This document shows positions 22,714 to 34,766 of a DNA stretch of 64,000 nt, piece after piece. The notes beneath the pieces are model-generated. The model was not told the origin of the DNA. It saw only the letters and a program-made list of their open reading frames with translations, and did no database searches. The stretch lies in contig JAGFNK010000006.1 in NCBI GenBank assembly GCA_025769875.1, forward strand, positions 293,254 to 357,253, read 5' to 3'. The DNA comes from Russula earlei. Taxonomy: Eukaryota > Basidiomycota > Agaricomycetes > Russulales > Russulaceae. How positions within the stretch are numbered: position 1 is the stretch's first letter; the number at the start of each line of letters is the position of its first letter. A program made the translations under genes and the position numbers.

Positions 22714-24388
22714 ATGTCCCCTCCCAAGACTTCTGCACAGTCCCGGCGTCCTGTCCGTTCTCGGACTCGTATAGTGCGGGGCGCTTACTAACCCCTATAC
22801 TCATGTACAGATACCAAAGGGCATGGCATACCTTTCGCTGATGGGCGCCCCGTGTCTGGATGATTTCACCATCCTCCGCGGCCTCGGAGAAGGGTCTTCT
22901 GGGACGATACATCTTGTCCGTGAGGCAGTAACAGGCGGCCTTTACGCACTCAAGGCAATTCGGAAGCGAAAACGCTGTGGAAGAGAAGTTAGCATCGACA
23001 CTGTCCTGACAGAACGTAACGCCCTTCTCGATCTTCGCGGGAACGATTTCATTCTCCAATTACGCGCCTGCTTTCACGACAGCCAGAATTTCTACTTGGT
23101 CACAGTACATAATACCGTCCTTTTATGGTTCAGACATTTGTTCACACGATCTATGACAGGAGTATCACCCTGCTGGAGACCTCCACACCTTTTTGGCGCT
23201 GAAGGGTTCCCCGCGGAATGTCGTTCGGTTCTACATGGCAGAACTAGTACGCACCCCCTCATTACGGGCGTTTTTGTTCATCCCTCCGAACTTCGTTCTG
23301 CTAGCTCATAGCCCTGGAATACACGCATTCAAAGAGAATCGTTCATCGGGACATCAAGCCTGAGAATCTGTTCATCGACAATGACGGGCATGTTGTTCTC
23401 GGTGACTTCGGTCTTGCCGTCAAACTTCCCTCTGGGCAAAATACGGTCCCAGGCGATGAGATGATGTTCGGCACACCTGCCTATACTCCCCCAGAAGTTT
23501 TCGCGGGCGAAGCATATGGGCGCGAGGTCGATCTGTGGGCGTTTGGGGTAATGCTGTATGAATTGATCACCGGAAGAGTCAGCCTTGTCCCCTCCAATAT
23601 CTGAACTCTGTACTCATCTTTAAACTCAGGAAGCATTCAAGTCAACCAAGGTTTCTCAGGATGATCCGAGTTGGCTCGCTCATCTGGCCCGAAATATCCT
23701 GTATGACGAATTGGAAGACAGTCCACATCTCACACCATACTCCACTGACCTGATTGGGAAGGTAAGTTTCGTGTTGGAGATTCATTTTACCGCTTTTTCA
23801 TCCGTTTGTGTAGTTGCTACGCAAGTGCCCCAAAGCTAGACTTAACAATTTCCAGGAAATAAAAAGGCATCGATTCTTTGACGGACTGTGAGCCCTCAAA
23901 GCACGTAAAACGACGCCCCTTCGCTTGGAACTAACACAGAACTCAGTGATTGGGATGCGGTTTCAAACCGCTCATCAACCCCGCCGTGGATACCAAGCAT
24001 TGGTCCAGGTAATGACCTCAATCCTAAATACCCACCCCTTATTCCTGGGAAGCCCCATGGCACAAAGCACAACCCTGACAGGGATTTCCTTTTCCGTTTT
24101 TCTCCCACGGCTTTGAGTCCAACATTTCAACGCCACCAACGGCTATTCAATAAGCTCGGAGGCGCTCTACCTGCCATCGTCGATTGGGCGGAGAGTGGCA
24201 CAAGCGCCCTGGATGTATCCTCGGTTTCGTCCTACACCAGCTCAGAGTCGAAGGTTGAATCGGTGGATGCGGGAGAGGGCCACCCTGTCTGGTTGCACGG
24301 GTCCCTTGTACACAGGAAGAACTTGCGACCGTTGGTGCGTTGGGCGAGTGGTGTTTTTGGTAGACGGCGCCACGCCACGCGGTCTTGA
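22714..24388 (+). CDS. Serine/threonine protein kinase, AGC-like (453 aa)
   Basis: Seven exons fit: 22714-22773, 22811-23104, 23160-23246, 23305-23577, 23630-23761, 23814-23887 and 23947-24388. They sum to 1362 bp with frame closed at TGA. Kinase landmarks are complete: Gly loop [12 protein letters not shown], lysine in YALKAIRK, glutamate in [26 protein letters not shown] and a TPPE in place of the usual APE. After the core, [13 protein letters not shown] and PPWIP resemble the C-terminal extension of AGC kinases. The tail is Ser-rich. The first intron (38 bp, with a CTTACTAAC branch-like site) is the least sure, and an internal ATG at 22823 is the alternative start. Substrate and pathway are unknown. 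Confidence 0.85.
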
Positions 24389-24804
24389 ATTCCCAGGATC
24401 TGTTGTAGGTGGTCTACACTGCATTTATTATCATCGGTCTTTATATCCGCGAAGACGCTTGACATATGTTACATACATTTTTCTGACATTGATGCGCCCA
24501 CATCACAGCTCAACACCAATGTGGACAAAGGAAGCACCTCTTGGTCGATTGATACAACAATAGAACAAACGTTGGGATAATAGACAGTTTACAGGGCTTC
24601 CTTGCAGTGCCATTGATGACACTGCCGTGGGCCTGGTTTGATAATCGGCGGATTGTAATTGGAAGATAGTGAACCCCGGATTTTCATAATTAACTGCCAC
24701 CCGTCAGACGCATATCACACAGCATTTCTCCCTGCACTTATTTACTTACCTCTCCATGGCTCGTCGGTACAGGATTTTACCCATCCCACCTACAACCCAG
24801 AGCC
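24389..24804. other. Intergenic
   Basis: No gene seen; it holds the 5-prime flank of the ammonium transporter gene. Confidence 0.45.
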
Positions 24805-26499
24805 ATGGTTAATGTCACTTATGATGCCTGTGAGTTGTTACCTTTCTCCCACTCCTTCTGGCATGTGACCTTTATCTTCAGCCGGCTCCATTGAGTGGTT
24901 TAACCCTGCAACTCGCGCCGTCCAGGTTTACAACCCCGGTAACATTGCATGGATCATCGCTGCCACAGCGCTTGTCTGGATAATGATTCCTGGCGTCGGC
25001 TTCTTCTACTCGGGTCTCCTGAGGCGCGAAAATGCGCTTTCAATGTTGTGGCTTAGCATGGTGATGTTGTCCGTTGTCTCCTTCCAGGTACGCTTCATGC
25101 GGTCTTCTCCTTTGCTAATCTCACGGCCCTCCTACAGTGGTTCTTTTGGGGGTATGTATGCTAATGACGCCTTCCTGTCGATATCAGCTTAGCGCCCTTT
25201 TTCTAGATTTTCGCTCGCATTTAGTGACACCGCCAGCGGGTTCATTGGAAACCTTCGTAAGTTACGCTTTCCCCCCCGTTCGCTGAATGTGACGACCCCT
25301 GCAGGCTACTTTGGTCTCAAAAATGTCCTTTTGCAGCCCTCTGTTGGAAGCCCGATGATCCCAGCTTTAATGCACTGCGTCTATCAGCTCATGTTCGCCG
25401 CTTTCACTCCTATGCTTGCCATTGGTGCCATTGCGGAACACGGGCGTCTCGGTCCTTGCATCGTTTTCGTTTTTATCTGGGCGACAATTGTTTACGATCC
25501 CATCGCATGTTGGACCTGGAATCCAAATGGCTGGTCAAGGAAGCACGGGGTCCTCGATTTCGCAGGTGGAACTCCTGTGCACATCGCTTCTGGCACTGCC
25601 GCCCTGGCAATCAGTATATTCCTCAAAAGGAGACATCCGCCTCAGGCCCAACCACACAACGCATCGTATGTCGTCCTCGGCACCGTGTTTCTGTGGTTCG
25701 GCTGGTTTGGCTTCAACGGCGGGTCAGCGTTGGGCGCCAACTTGCGTGCCATCCAGGCTTGCATCGTTACCCACTTGGCCGCAAGTACTGGTGGCTTGAC
25801 GTGGATGTTGTTAGACTACCGTGTCGACGGCAAGTGGTCCGCTGTTGGTTTTTGCTCTGGCGCTGTTTCCGGCCTCGTCGCAATCACCCCAGGGTCTGGT
25901 TTTGTTGGTTCTCGTGAGTATCTCATGCTACTTGTGGTCCTTCATTAAAGCAAAATGCTTCCAGCTGCCGCCATTTGCTTCGGGGTGCTAGGGGGTGCTT
26001 TTTGCAACTTTGCAACCCAGCTCAAGTTCATCTTTCATTATGACGATGCCCTGGATATCTTTGCTGTTCATACCATCGGAGGTTTGGTTGGAAACGTATG
26101 CTTGCCTTTTTTATTGACTTTTTTTCCCATGCTGAGCCATGGTCCGCGTTGCCTTAGGTGCTCACGGGAATCTTTGCTCAAAAATCTGTTGCCGGGTTTG
26201 ACGGCATCACCAACATCCCGGGGGGTTGGCTTGACGGACACTTTGTTCAGCTGGGATGGCAGCTTGCTAACTCCTGTGCTGGCTTCGGTTATTCTTTCGT
26301 CGTGACGACCATAATTCTCTGGGTCATGGACCTCTTTCCTCCTCTCAGTCTGCGCTGTGTAGACGAGGCGGAGGTTGCCGGCATTGATGGCTACGAGATG
26401 GGTGAATTCGCATATGATTACGTCATCCGCGAGAGGGCTCCCGCTCCCGATAGCAGTGGCGATAGCGGTGGCTCAAAAGTACAGCAAGCAGCAGGCTGA
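24805..26499 (+). CDS. Ammonium transporter, AMT/MEP family (458 aa)
   Basis: AMT/MEP proteins carry ammonium across the plasma membrane as trimers. Seven exons (24805-24829, 24882-25087, 25138-25151, 25207-25256, 25305-25913, 25965-26095, 26158-26499) total 1377 bp and close at TGA. The protein shows about eleven hydrophobic segments. GVGFFYSGLLRRENALSMLW is the hallmark of helix 2. The two pore histidines are in GGTPVHIASG and IFAVHTIGGLVGN. FGWFGFNGGSALGANLRA is also typical. The cytosolic tail (YEMGEFAYDY, then a Ser/Gly-rich end) is short. Exon three is only 14 bases. Whether it is a high-affinity MEP2-type transceptor cannot be decided by eye. It is the last host gene before the transposon-rich half. 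Confidence 0.94.
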
Positions 26500-27069
26500 T
26501 TAATCATGCACACATGCGTTATCACGTCTTCCCCCCTTCATCGTGTTCATTTTCCCTTCATCGCATTCTTGATTTTACCCTTCACAATTCCCCATTCTTC
26601 CCTTTGATTCCCTTTCATCATATCTCAATCTCGTTTCGGTGACTGCCTCCCCGCATCACGACAGACATTCGTACGTGTTTCGATTCTCGCATTCTACGAC
26701 ATCATGCTTTCTACCTTGTATTTCATGCTTTTGCTATACTCATTGAATAGCTTGCCCTCCATTGCTTTAGACTTTGTATATGAGTCTCATAGCTACACGC
26801 AGACATAGAAAATAACAGCATGGAGCGCTCCTTGACCTGTGACTACCACTGGGCTTAGATATCCCATGGAAAAGTTGGGCCTAGGATGCAATGAAGACAG
26901 CAGTGTCAAATGCAGTATTACTGTGGTTTGGCCAGCTGTTGGCTTACATGAGCTCCAATTATTGTTGGCCTTGGCTATGGGAACTGGTCAGAACAATTCA
27001 GCTCAATGGGGGTTAGGCCATGTCATGGGTACAGGTTTTGTAGTATTCTCAGCACAGGGTTGAAAGGTA
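26500..27069. other. Intergenic, boundary between gene block and transposon block
   Basis: The left part is T/C-rich 3-prime flank of the transporter gene. No gene seen. CpG content drops towards the right, where the second pogo-like element begins. Confidence 0.45.
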
Positions 27070-27389
27070 CTGTCACCGACCCACCAACCATGCAGCTTAC
27101 TTAAGGTACCTAGCACTTGGTCAGAATTTGTAGACACACTGAAAATGATGATCTTGATCTCTTTCAAATGGGGGGTGAAAGTAGTGATTAATGTAAATCC
27201 ACCCATGTTTTTTTTTTGTCAGAATATACCCATTTGATGTTTTCCCCTTCCTTGTGTTTTTGGAGAGATGTCATGCAGAATGGTAGAGTTGAAGTCGGTG
27301 CTTCAAATTGGCATCCTTGGCTAATCACATGTCTCTAAGCTGTCCTCATCCTCTCATTAGCCCCAGGAATTGCTGTAACACTCTCCCGC

Positions 27390-27636
27390 TGTTGGATGTG
27401 CAGCCGCTAAGTGCCTCACGAACAGACAATCCGGACCATACATGTAAATAATTCAAATTTAGTTATCATTCATTTTCCCTCAGTCTTTTACACACAAGAC
27501 TGAGGTCAGTACTACACCTTCCTTTACATTTCTTTATAGCTAATACTGTACATAGCCCTTATTCCATAGGTTAGCATACTAACCTGAATACAGTCTTTTA
27601 CACACAAGACTGAGCCCTTATTCCATAGCTCCAACA
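27390..27636 (+). repeat. 5-prime LTR of the Copia element
   Basis: Starts TGTTGGA and ends TCCAACA, a perfect 7-bp terminal inverted pair. Internally it holds two copies of CAGTCTTTTACACACAAGAC. Differences from the 3-prime LTR cluster in the first ~110 bases. Confidence 0.9.
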
Positions 27637-27705
27637 GATTATGAGACCTGGTTGTCCCTGACATCACGAACTCCCACCAGCTTCCAAATCGCATAACAAA
27701 ATGCC

Positions 27706-30700
27706 ATGAGCACCCCCACAGCAACTGCAAACGTCATGCCCTTGAGTGGCAGCCATGCTCCCACTGTAGGAGCCATGGGAAAAACTTACATGGGCGGCCA
27801 ACACGGTTACAACGGACCACTCTTCAAAGGTGGCACAGTCGCATACACACAATGGAAAGCTAATATAGAGGCACTGTTCAAAACAAACAGCCTGATAGAA
27901 ATCATAAATGGGACATACTCAAAACCAGACCCCAGCACTGACCCATGCAGCTTCGCCGACTGGGAGCAGAAAGATTGTGATGCTCATGCCCAAATCTTAC
28001 TCATGTTAAAAGGGCACACTCTCGACACTGCCCTAGGCATTGCTGGAGCCAAAGATACTTGGGACACATTCAAAAAACAATTTCATGGAAGGGCAAGCAA
28101 CACATCACACATTTATTAATGGACCTATACCGGGTCACTTTCTCCGAAACCAAACCCATGGCTCCTCAGATAATATGACTGCTATTCGCCACCCGAACTC
28201 TTGAAAAACTCGGATACCCCATTGACAAGAAAGTCGTCCTATGGATGCTAATTCTTGCGCCACCAGAAAACATGGCCAAACTCAAGGCCACTCTTCACTC
28301 AATGCCGCCCAGCCTGCTTACAGCTGAGCATGTCACAGACCGCATCCTCCATGAGGAGCATTGGATCCGACTGACCAGTGACTTGGCTACAATTCACATT
28401 GCAAAGGTGACCCAAATGAGAAAGAGCTGGGAAACGCAAAGTGAGAAAGGCACAACAACAAAGTGCACTCATTGCAAATGCAGGGGGCACAACACACATG
28501 AATGCTGGAAATTTCACGGAAAACTGCAGGACAAAGCAACAGCGGCAGTAGCAGCAATGAATGGCATGGGTGCACACAATGCAGTGACACCCACGCCCAC
28601 TGGGCCTGGCACAAGCACATGCAGCACAGCGATGCCCATGCCCGCAGACCAGCCACCAGCCAGCACTGCCATTGCATATGTCCTCACATCCGACAACAGC
28701 ATCTCATTACATCTGGCAGTTGAAGATGAGCCAATCTGCACGTCCATGACCCAAGAACAACTCCGAGCCGCTGATCTCAAAGATGGCTGGCTCATCGACT
28801 CCGGAGCCTTGCGCATCATGACATCCCATCACAATTGGTTCACTCAGTTCACCCCGCTCGCATCACCCATTCAAGTCGCCTTAGGCAACGATAGCACAAT
28901 ACTCACCACCGGGGCCGGACAAGTGCAAGTCCAAATGCATGCACATGGTGCATGGAGTACTGTGATACTCCGCAACGTCCTGTACATCCTGGACCTCAAA
29001 GGGAACCTCTTATTGGTCTCCCACTTCACTCAACACAGGGTGGAAGTGCGCTTCCAGGGGCAGACATGTGGGATATACAACAAAACCTGACTTGTATGTG
29101 AGGGACAATTACATGGAAGCTTATACATTATGGCCATTGAAATGCCAACACTCGAGTTGGCACACATAGCAATGCCAGACCCATCCTTCATGGAACGCGG
29201 CCACAAAACTGAAGCCGCGCTTACCGCACGTGCAACAATCTTCCAGGCCTCCCTGGATACATTCTCCGAACAGGTTGTGACCTGGACAGACAATAAGCTG
29301 CAGAAGAAACACGCCAGCGGGCTGAAGCACAAGTTGAAAGCGCCCCAGCACCCTGAGCTGTCTGCTGCATGCATCAAACTCAAAACGATCCAACGCCTGA
29401 AGACCCTCCAATTACATGAAGGGGGCAAACCCACTGATGTCACAGAATGCGTGACCCGGACACCTCTTGATAGGGTCCAGGTGACGCATGCTGATGCAAA
29501 CCTACCCACATGTGCCTTGGATGATCTGACATCTGAAGAGGCCAGGAGCAGGACAACTCCTGACCCCTCTTGGTTGCAAGTCCTCGCAACACGTGTGTCT
29601 GCACATGCCCCGGAGAAGAGACTCAACAAACTGACCCAAAGGTCACTGGTGCATGCGTTCCCAGGCCATGCAGCTATCCAACAGGCACACAAGCCTGACC
29701 ATTACACCACCCCCTGCATCCTTAAACCCTGCGACATCATATTCAATGAAGGGGGCCCCACATCGCGCATTGAGTGCATGGTCCTCAAATTTGACAATGC
29801 AGCCAAAAGTGCTGGAGATGGGGAAATGAGAGCAAGATTGAGGGGGCAGCAAAGACGGAACTGGCGGACAGCGCAGAACAGCAGCTGCATGCAAAGCCGC
29901 AAGGTGTCAGAGCAGACAAGCTTCTGCCTGTTCAGCCTGAGACAGGCGGACAGTGTGGAACAGTCACTGCACCCCAAACTGCAAGGTGTCAGAGCAGGCG
30001 ATGCCCTGCCCATTAAGCCTGCAGGACCACATAGTCAGCCTACAACTCACAAGGCAGAAAGCCCACCTGCGCAATCCACCATGGGATGACCAAAGTGTGC
30101 TATGCATGCACTCACACTTGACCATGGTGATGAAGCGGGGGAGCCGGATGAAGTGGAAATGGAAATGGCACCACATGCCAAACCACAGAGTGTCATAGTG
30201 GACGCAACTCCACCTGCCCAACCTGAAATGGCACAAAGTCAACCCACAATACATGAAAGTGGGAACGCACCTGTGCAGCCTGCCACTGGACGACCGAAAC
30301 GCACCACGTGTGCGCCCACACCTGACCATAGTGACAAAGCACAGGAACCAGACCAAGTGGAAGCAGACAAGGCATCGCATGCCAAACCGCAAACCACCAA
30401 TCCCATGTCCTATGCTGAGACAATCGCCCGGACAGGCACCACTGAATGGGTAAAGGCATGCAAAGTTGAGAAATGTGTGTCTGAAAACACTAGTGTCCTC
30501 AAAAGCGTGCTGCGTCCAAAGAACGGAGATGCAGCGGGCAAGTGAATAGACCTTCTAAATGGAAAGGGGGTCAAATCAAAATACTTACTCAAACATACAA
30601 GGCCCATGTCATCATGCAGGGACTCACCCAAGTTGAGGGAAATGATCCCAATGACATTGTGCCGCCAGAGAACTGGCACTCCCTTGCAACACCCTGGGCC

Positions 30701-31285
30701 TTGCCGCAGAATGAAGTCGAGAAGTCCATCAGATGGACATAAAGTCCACCTACCTAGACGGAGAGCAGATGGACAAGGTCTTCATGGAAATGTGCCCAGG
30801 GAATAACCACCAATACATGCATGACCATGCGACCCAGTACACCTGAGGTATGAGCAACCACTGCCCGACCTTCCAGCGCAACTCTGGCATCCAGCCGATC
30901 TTGGTCAGACACATTGACCCCGATTGGACCAGCAAAGCCCATTCTGGACTTCATCTTCATGTTGACAGGTGGGGCCATAAACTGGAGCCAAAAGAAGCAA
31001 GCCCCAGTTGCACCCTTGAGCACTGAGGCAGAGCACACTGCGGGCGCACGCGCTGCCAAAGAAGCCACCAGGCTGAGGCAACCACTCACTGGATTGGGCC
31101 AAAAGACCCATCTCCTCACAATCCCTCATGTTCATGTTGACAACCAGCCAACCATCACCATTACCAGGAACCCCGAGTTCCACGACTGCATCAGAACACA
31201 CCGAGGTGTGACACCATTATCTTGCAGCAGAATGTCAACTTGCAGGGGACCAATCTCGCCTACACTCCATCAGAAGAGCCAGTAG
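27706..31285 (+). pseudogene. Copia gag-pol remnant
   Basis: The order is that of Copia. A gag start is followed by a CCHC zinc knuckle (CTHCKCRGHNTHEC, near 28470). A degraded protease (WLIDSGAL) comes near 28790. A trace of the pre-integrase region is followed by about 1 kb of repetitive Pro/His/Thr-rich reading. The beginning of reverse transcriptase (YKAHVIMQGLTQVEG, then STYLDGEQMDKVFMEM) lies near 30600-30800. It then jumps to RNase H (LSTEAEHTAGARAAKEA with VDNQPTITITRNPEF) at about 30914-31200. The catalytic core of integrase and the YxDD part of reverse transcriptase are absent. Several frameshifts and stops occur, so it cannot be autonomous. Confidence 0.8.
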
Positions 31286-31378
31286 CCAATGTATTGAAAA
31301 AGGGTCCCAGCTGTGAGAAGCACAAAGGTCTCACGATGGAAATGGGAGAGAACGCGCACCACTTGGGCTGAGGGGGCG

Positions 31379-31625
31379 TGTTGGATGTGCAGCCGCTAAG
31401 TGCCATGTGAATGGACAATCTGGACTGTATGTGTAAATAATTTGAATTTAGTTATCGTTTGTTTTCCCTCAGTCTTTTACACACAAGACTGAGGTCAGTA
31501 CTACACCTTCCTTTACATTTCTTTATAGCTAATACTGTACATAGCCCTTATTCCATAGGTTAGCATACTAACCTGAATACAGTCTTTTACACACAAGACT
31601 GAGCCCTTATTTCATAGCTCCAACA
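31379..31625 (+). repeat. 3-prime LTR of the Copia element
   Basis: Same length and ends as the 5-prime LTR. It is nearly identical to it over the right two thirds, with a dense patch of transitions in the left third. Confidence 0.9.
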
Positions 31626-31663
31626 CCTGCTCCCGCATTGCAGTGTAATAAACTGTTTCATTG

Positions 31664-34044
31664 ATGCCGCCCATCTGCACAAAGTGATCAGGCTGGACAG
31701 ATGATGCATATGAGGACCAAATTCAAGGAGCAATCACTGAGTGGCAGGAGGGCCACTTCAAAAGTAGATGAGCAGCTGCAATTGCCCACAACGTGAGGAG
31801 CAGTCATTTGGTTCTCTAATGCTTATAAATTCCCTTAGGTTCCTCTTCAGACACTCAGTGATCACATCAATGGGCATTGTCACAAGAAGGATGCAAATGT
31901 GACTCAGCAACTGCTCTCGAAGGAACAGGAGGGTGCACTAGTTTCCTGGGTAGGCCACCAGGCCTTGATTGCTAAACCAATGGACCAGAACAATGTCAAA
32001 TCTCTTGGGTACGACATGTCTGGCATCATCCCAGGCAAGAACTGGCACCGCCATTTCCAGAAGTGACACCTGGAGCTTTGGTCATCAAAGCCAAATAATC
32101 TGGATCCCAAGCATGCTCAGAACTTCAACATCTCAAATGTCACTCGATATTTTGAGCTAGTCAAGCAGGTCTATGACAAGCACCCAAACCTCCCACCAGA
32201 GCACATCTGGAACATTGACGAGAAGGGTTTGCAACTTGGTGGAGGCCGCAAATGGTACAAAAAATATTTTCACCTATGCACCCTCAAGAAAAGCAAATTT
32301 TATTGTGTGCATTCCGGTTCCCTCGAACTTGTCACCATCATCGAGTGTATTTTGCCCTCCAGGTTGTCTGTTCCCCCAGTGTTTGTCCTTTCAAATGGGC
32401 CTCTCCTGGTCCACCGCAAATCCGATCTGGATGCCCCAATCAGGGGGATTGCCACATCCCAAAATGGGTGGATGGACAACAAAATCGGTTTGTTGTGGTT
32501 CTGCCATGCCTTCATTCCCTTCACTCTGGACCACAAGGTCACTGACAACCCTGTTGTCCATTTTGTTGATGGTCACCACTCTCACAAGACTGACAGATTC
32601 CAGGCGCTCACGTACCAACACAACATCATCGTCATTGCCTTCCCCTCCAAGTGCACACACAAGCTCCAACCACTCAATGTCAAAGTTTTTTGCCACACAC
32701 AGCGGAACTGGTCCAATCATTGTGACTGCCACATCTGTGAAAACATTCCCATCACGCGTTACAATGTCATTGTCGAGTACATGAAGGTGCGCACTCAGAC
32801 AATGACCCACAAGCTCCTCGTGTCTGCATTCTCCTCCACCAGCATCCACCCCTTCAACCCCTCCATCTTTGTTGAGGCCAATTTTGCACCTTCCAAAGCT
32901 TACTCCACCACTCAGCATGTCCCAATCTCATTTCCTGTCAATGTTCCCTCATCCTCCCCCCTTCCCTCTGAGTCCTCTGACTGAGATGGCTCAGACAACA
33001 ATGAGGGCATGCAAGACGACGAGCGTGCGCAAGACGGTCTTGATGTAACGGACAAAGACCCAGTTGCATTTGACTGGGACACAGAGTCCGATGACTTGGA
33101 CTTCATGCCACTGCCAGACTGCGTGAATGACTCACCACCACCACATTTGTGTTCTCCTTCCGTCATGCCTTCTGCAACCCCCCCCCACCCCTTCACCAGC
33201 TCCCCTCACTTCACGTCCACATGTCTCGCTTAATTCAGCTCCATCCTCTTCCTTGCCTACAATGGACAATGAACGCACTTCGGCCATCATGCAAAATGTG
33301 TCAGAGTGTCCATGTGACGTGTCCACCAGCCGAGACCCTCTCTGGCTCATCCCCCCCTTTACTCGCTCTCAAAGGGCGAGTTCTTCCCCTGCAATGTCTC
33401 TCTCAATCGCATTTGGTTCTCACCATGCACCAATCCCCACTACATTCAAGGAGATGAGTTCAGAGCTCTCTCAACTCCGGTTGATGGTGGAGCTGATGGG
33501 AAGGGAGATCCTTCAAGCCAGGGCAGAGACCAGCTCCAGTAACACACACTGCACCATCATGAAGCATGCAGCATCTGATGCCAGGACAGAGTTGGAAAAT
33601 CAGAAGTGCAAGACACGCCGTTCTGTGAAGACAAGTGCGCATTTTGTTGCCCATCCTGAAGTTGAGGCGCAGTGGCTCACTGGACAGGAAGAGAAGGCCC
33701 GGCTCACAAGAGAGGCTGCTGAGAAGGCAGCTCAAAAGTCAACCAATGAAGCAGCTCGTGATGCACAAATCTCGGAGGACATATGGTCTAAGGTTTTCAA
33801 TGGTGAGTCTCAATGTCTATTCACAATGATGCACTCATGTTTTACAGAACCACTTTCCTCATATAAACACAAAGATGACCTTATCGCGCTCTCTGGTGCG
33901 CTTGGACTCAAGATGTTGGGCACTGTCAATGAGCTGGTTTGCCAGCTCAAGTCCCACCTCAAAGTGCATGCAGGCCTTTGTGATCAGCCTCGATTTGTTG
34001 GGCTCTTCCTTCAAGGCAGGCGGAAGCGGATTGAGAGTGTTTAG
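31664..34044 (+). pseudogene. Pogo-like DDE transposase, copy 2, inactive
   Basis: It aligns end to end by eye with the transposase of element 1, including the exon structure and the SAP-like last exon (KDDLIALSGALGLK). In-frame TGA codons occur early (MPPICTK then stop), at the same site as in copy 1 (FKSR then stop), and after HRHFQK. The first two catalytic sites are kept (NIDEKG, HFVDGHHSHK) but the third reads KLQPLNVKVF, with Asn for Asp. In copy 1 the codon pair is CTC-GAT and here CTC-AAT, a CpG-to-CpA change. The last intron (GTGAGT..TTTACAG, near 33803-33847) is preserved. Confidence 0.88.
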
Positions 34045-34276
34045 TTAATTCCTGTATGCACACAGTATTACATTGTCTTTTTTCCTTGCCCCCCCCCCCC
34101 AAACCTCCAATTGCAGTGATTTTACCCGTCTCATCAACAATGTAAGGTTCAAACAGTGCTTCAAAGTTTTCATTATGTGTCTGGTGACTATGTGTGACTG
34201 ACCAAGTGCTAGGTACCTTAAGTAAGCTGCACAGTTGGTGGGTCAGTGACAGTATGGGTATGGTATTCACCCACCC

Positions 34277-34497
34277 TGTTGGAAGTGCAGCTGCTTAGTG
34301 CCATGTGCATGAACAATCTGGATGGTATGTGTAAATAATTTGAATTAGTTATTGTTTGTTTTCCCTCAGTCTCTTATACACAAGACTGAGGTCAGTACTG
34401 CATTCCTTTACACTCTATTTGAAGCTTATAGTGTACATAACTACGATTCTACAGGTTAGCTTAGTAACCAAATACAGTCTTCTATACACAAGACTAA
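34277..34497 (+). repeat. Diverged Copia LTR, cut by a Harbinger element
   Basis: It begins TGTTGGAAGTGCAG, like the Copia LTRs above, and follows them to AAGACTAA. There a Harbinger terminal repeat takes over. The remaining ~25 bases of the LTR are not found downstream. It lies only 24 bp right of the pogo-like copy 2. Confidence 0.75.
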
Positions 34498-34766
34498 GGC
34501 CTGTTTTACCAACCAAGAATTCTTGAACTTGAACTTGAACTTGAATTTTGGGATTTTCTGAGAGTGACTGGTGTGACCAGTGTGATATAAGTGACATGTC
34601 ACATATGATAAACTAATAGGAATCTTTTTTAATATGAGTTTTTTTTTTCACTTGTGATTTGCATATTTGTGATTGCACATAACATGATGTGTAAGCCCTT
34701 TGTCAGTACCTACCTTCCTTTGACTTCAGCATCACCCCAGCTTTCTTATCCTGATCATCACCTCTC

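Larger units (their letters stand above)
27390..31625 (+). mobile_element. Ty1/Copia retrotransposon, internally deleted, nested in pogo-like copy 2
   Basis: Two 247-bp LTRs of TG..CA type bound it. The flanks are CCCGC and CCTGC, a 5-bp target duplication with one mismatch. Right after the 5-prime LTR, ATTATGAGACC could pair with the anticodon-loop half of initiator tRNA-Met, a primer type known for Copia; this is tentative. A purine-rich tract (TGAGGGGGCG) precedes the 3-prime LTR. At 4236 bp it is shorter than usual Copia elements, and much of integrase and reverse transcriptase is missing. Confidence 0.88.
27070..34252 (+). mobile_element. Pogo-like DNA transposon, copy 2, interrupted by a Copia element
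   Basis: The ends form a 55-bp inverted repeat (27070-27124 and 34198-34252) with three mismatches, flanked by TA on both sides. Left subterminal DNA (27125-27389) is recognisably related to that of element 1, as is the transposase. The terminal repeats differ from element 1, so this is a sister family. A Copia element of about 4.2 kb sits in the 5-prime leader, just upstream of the transposase start. Without it the element would be about 2.9 kb. Confidence 0.9.
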
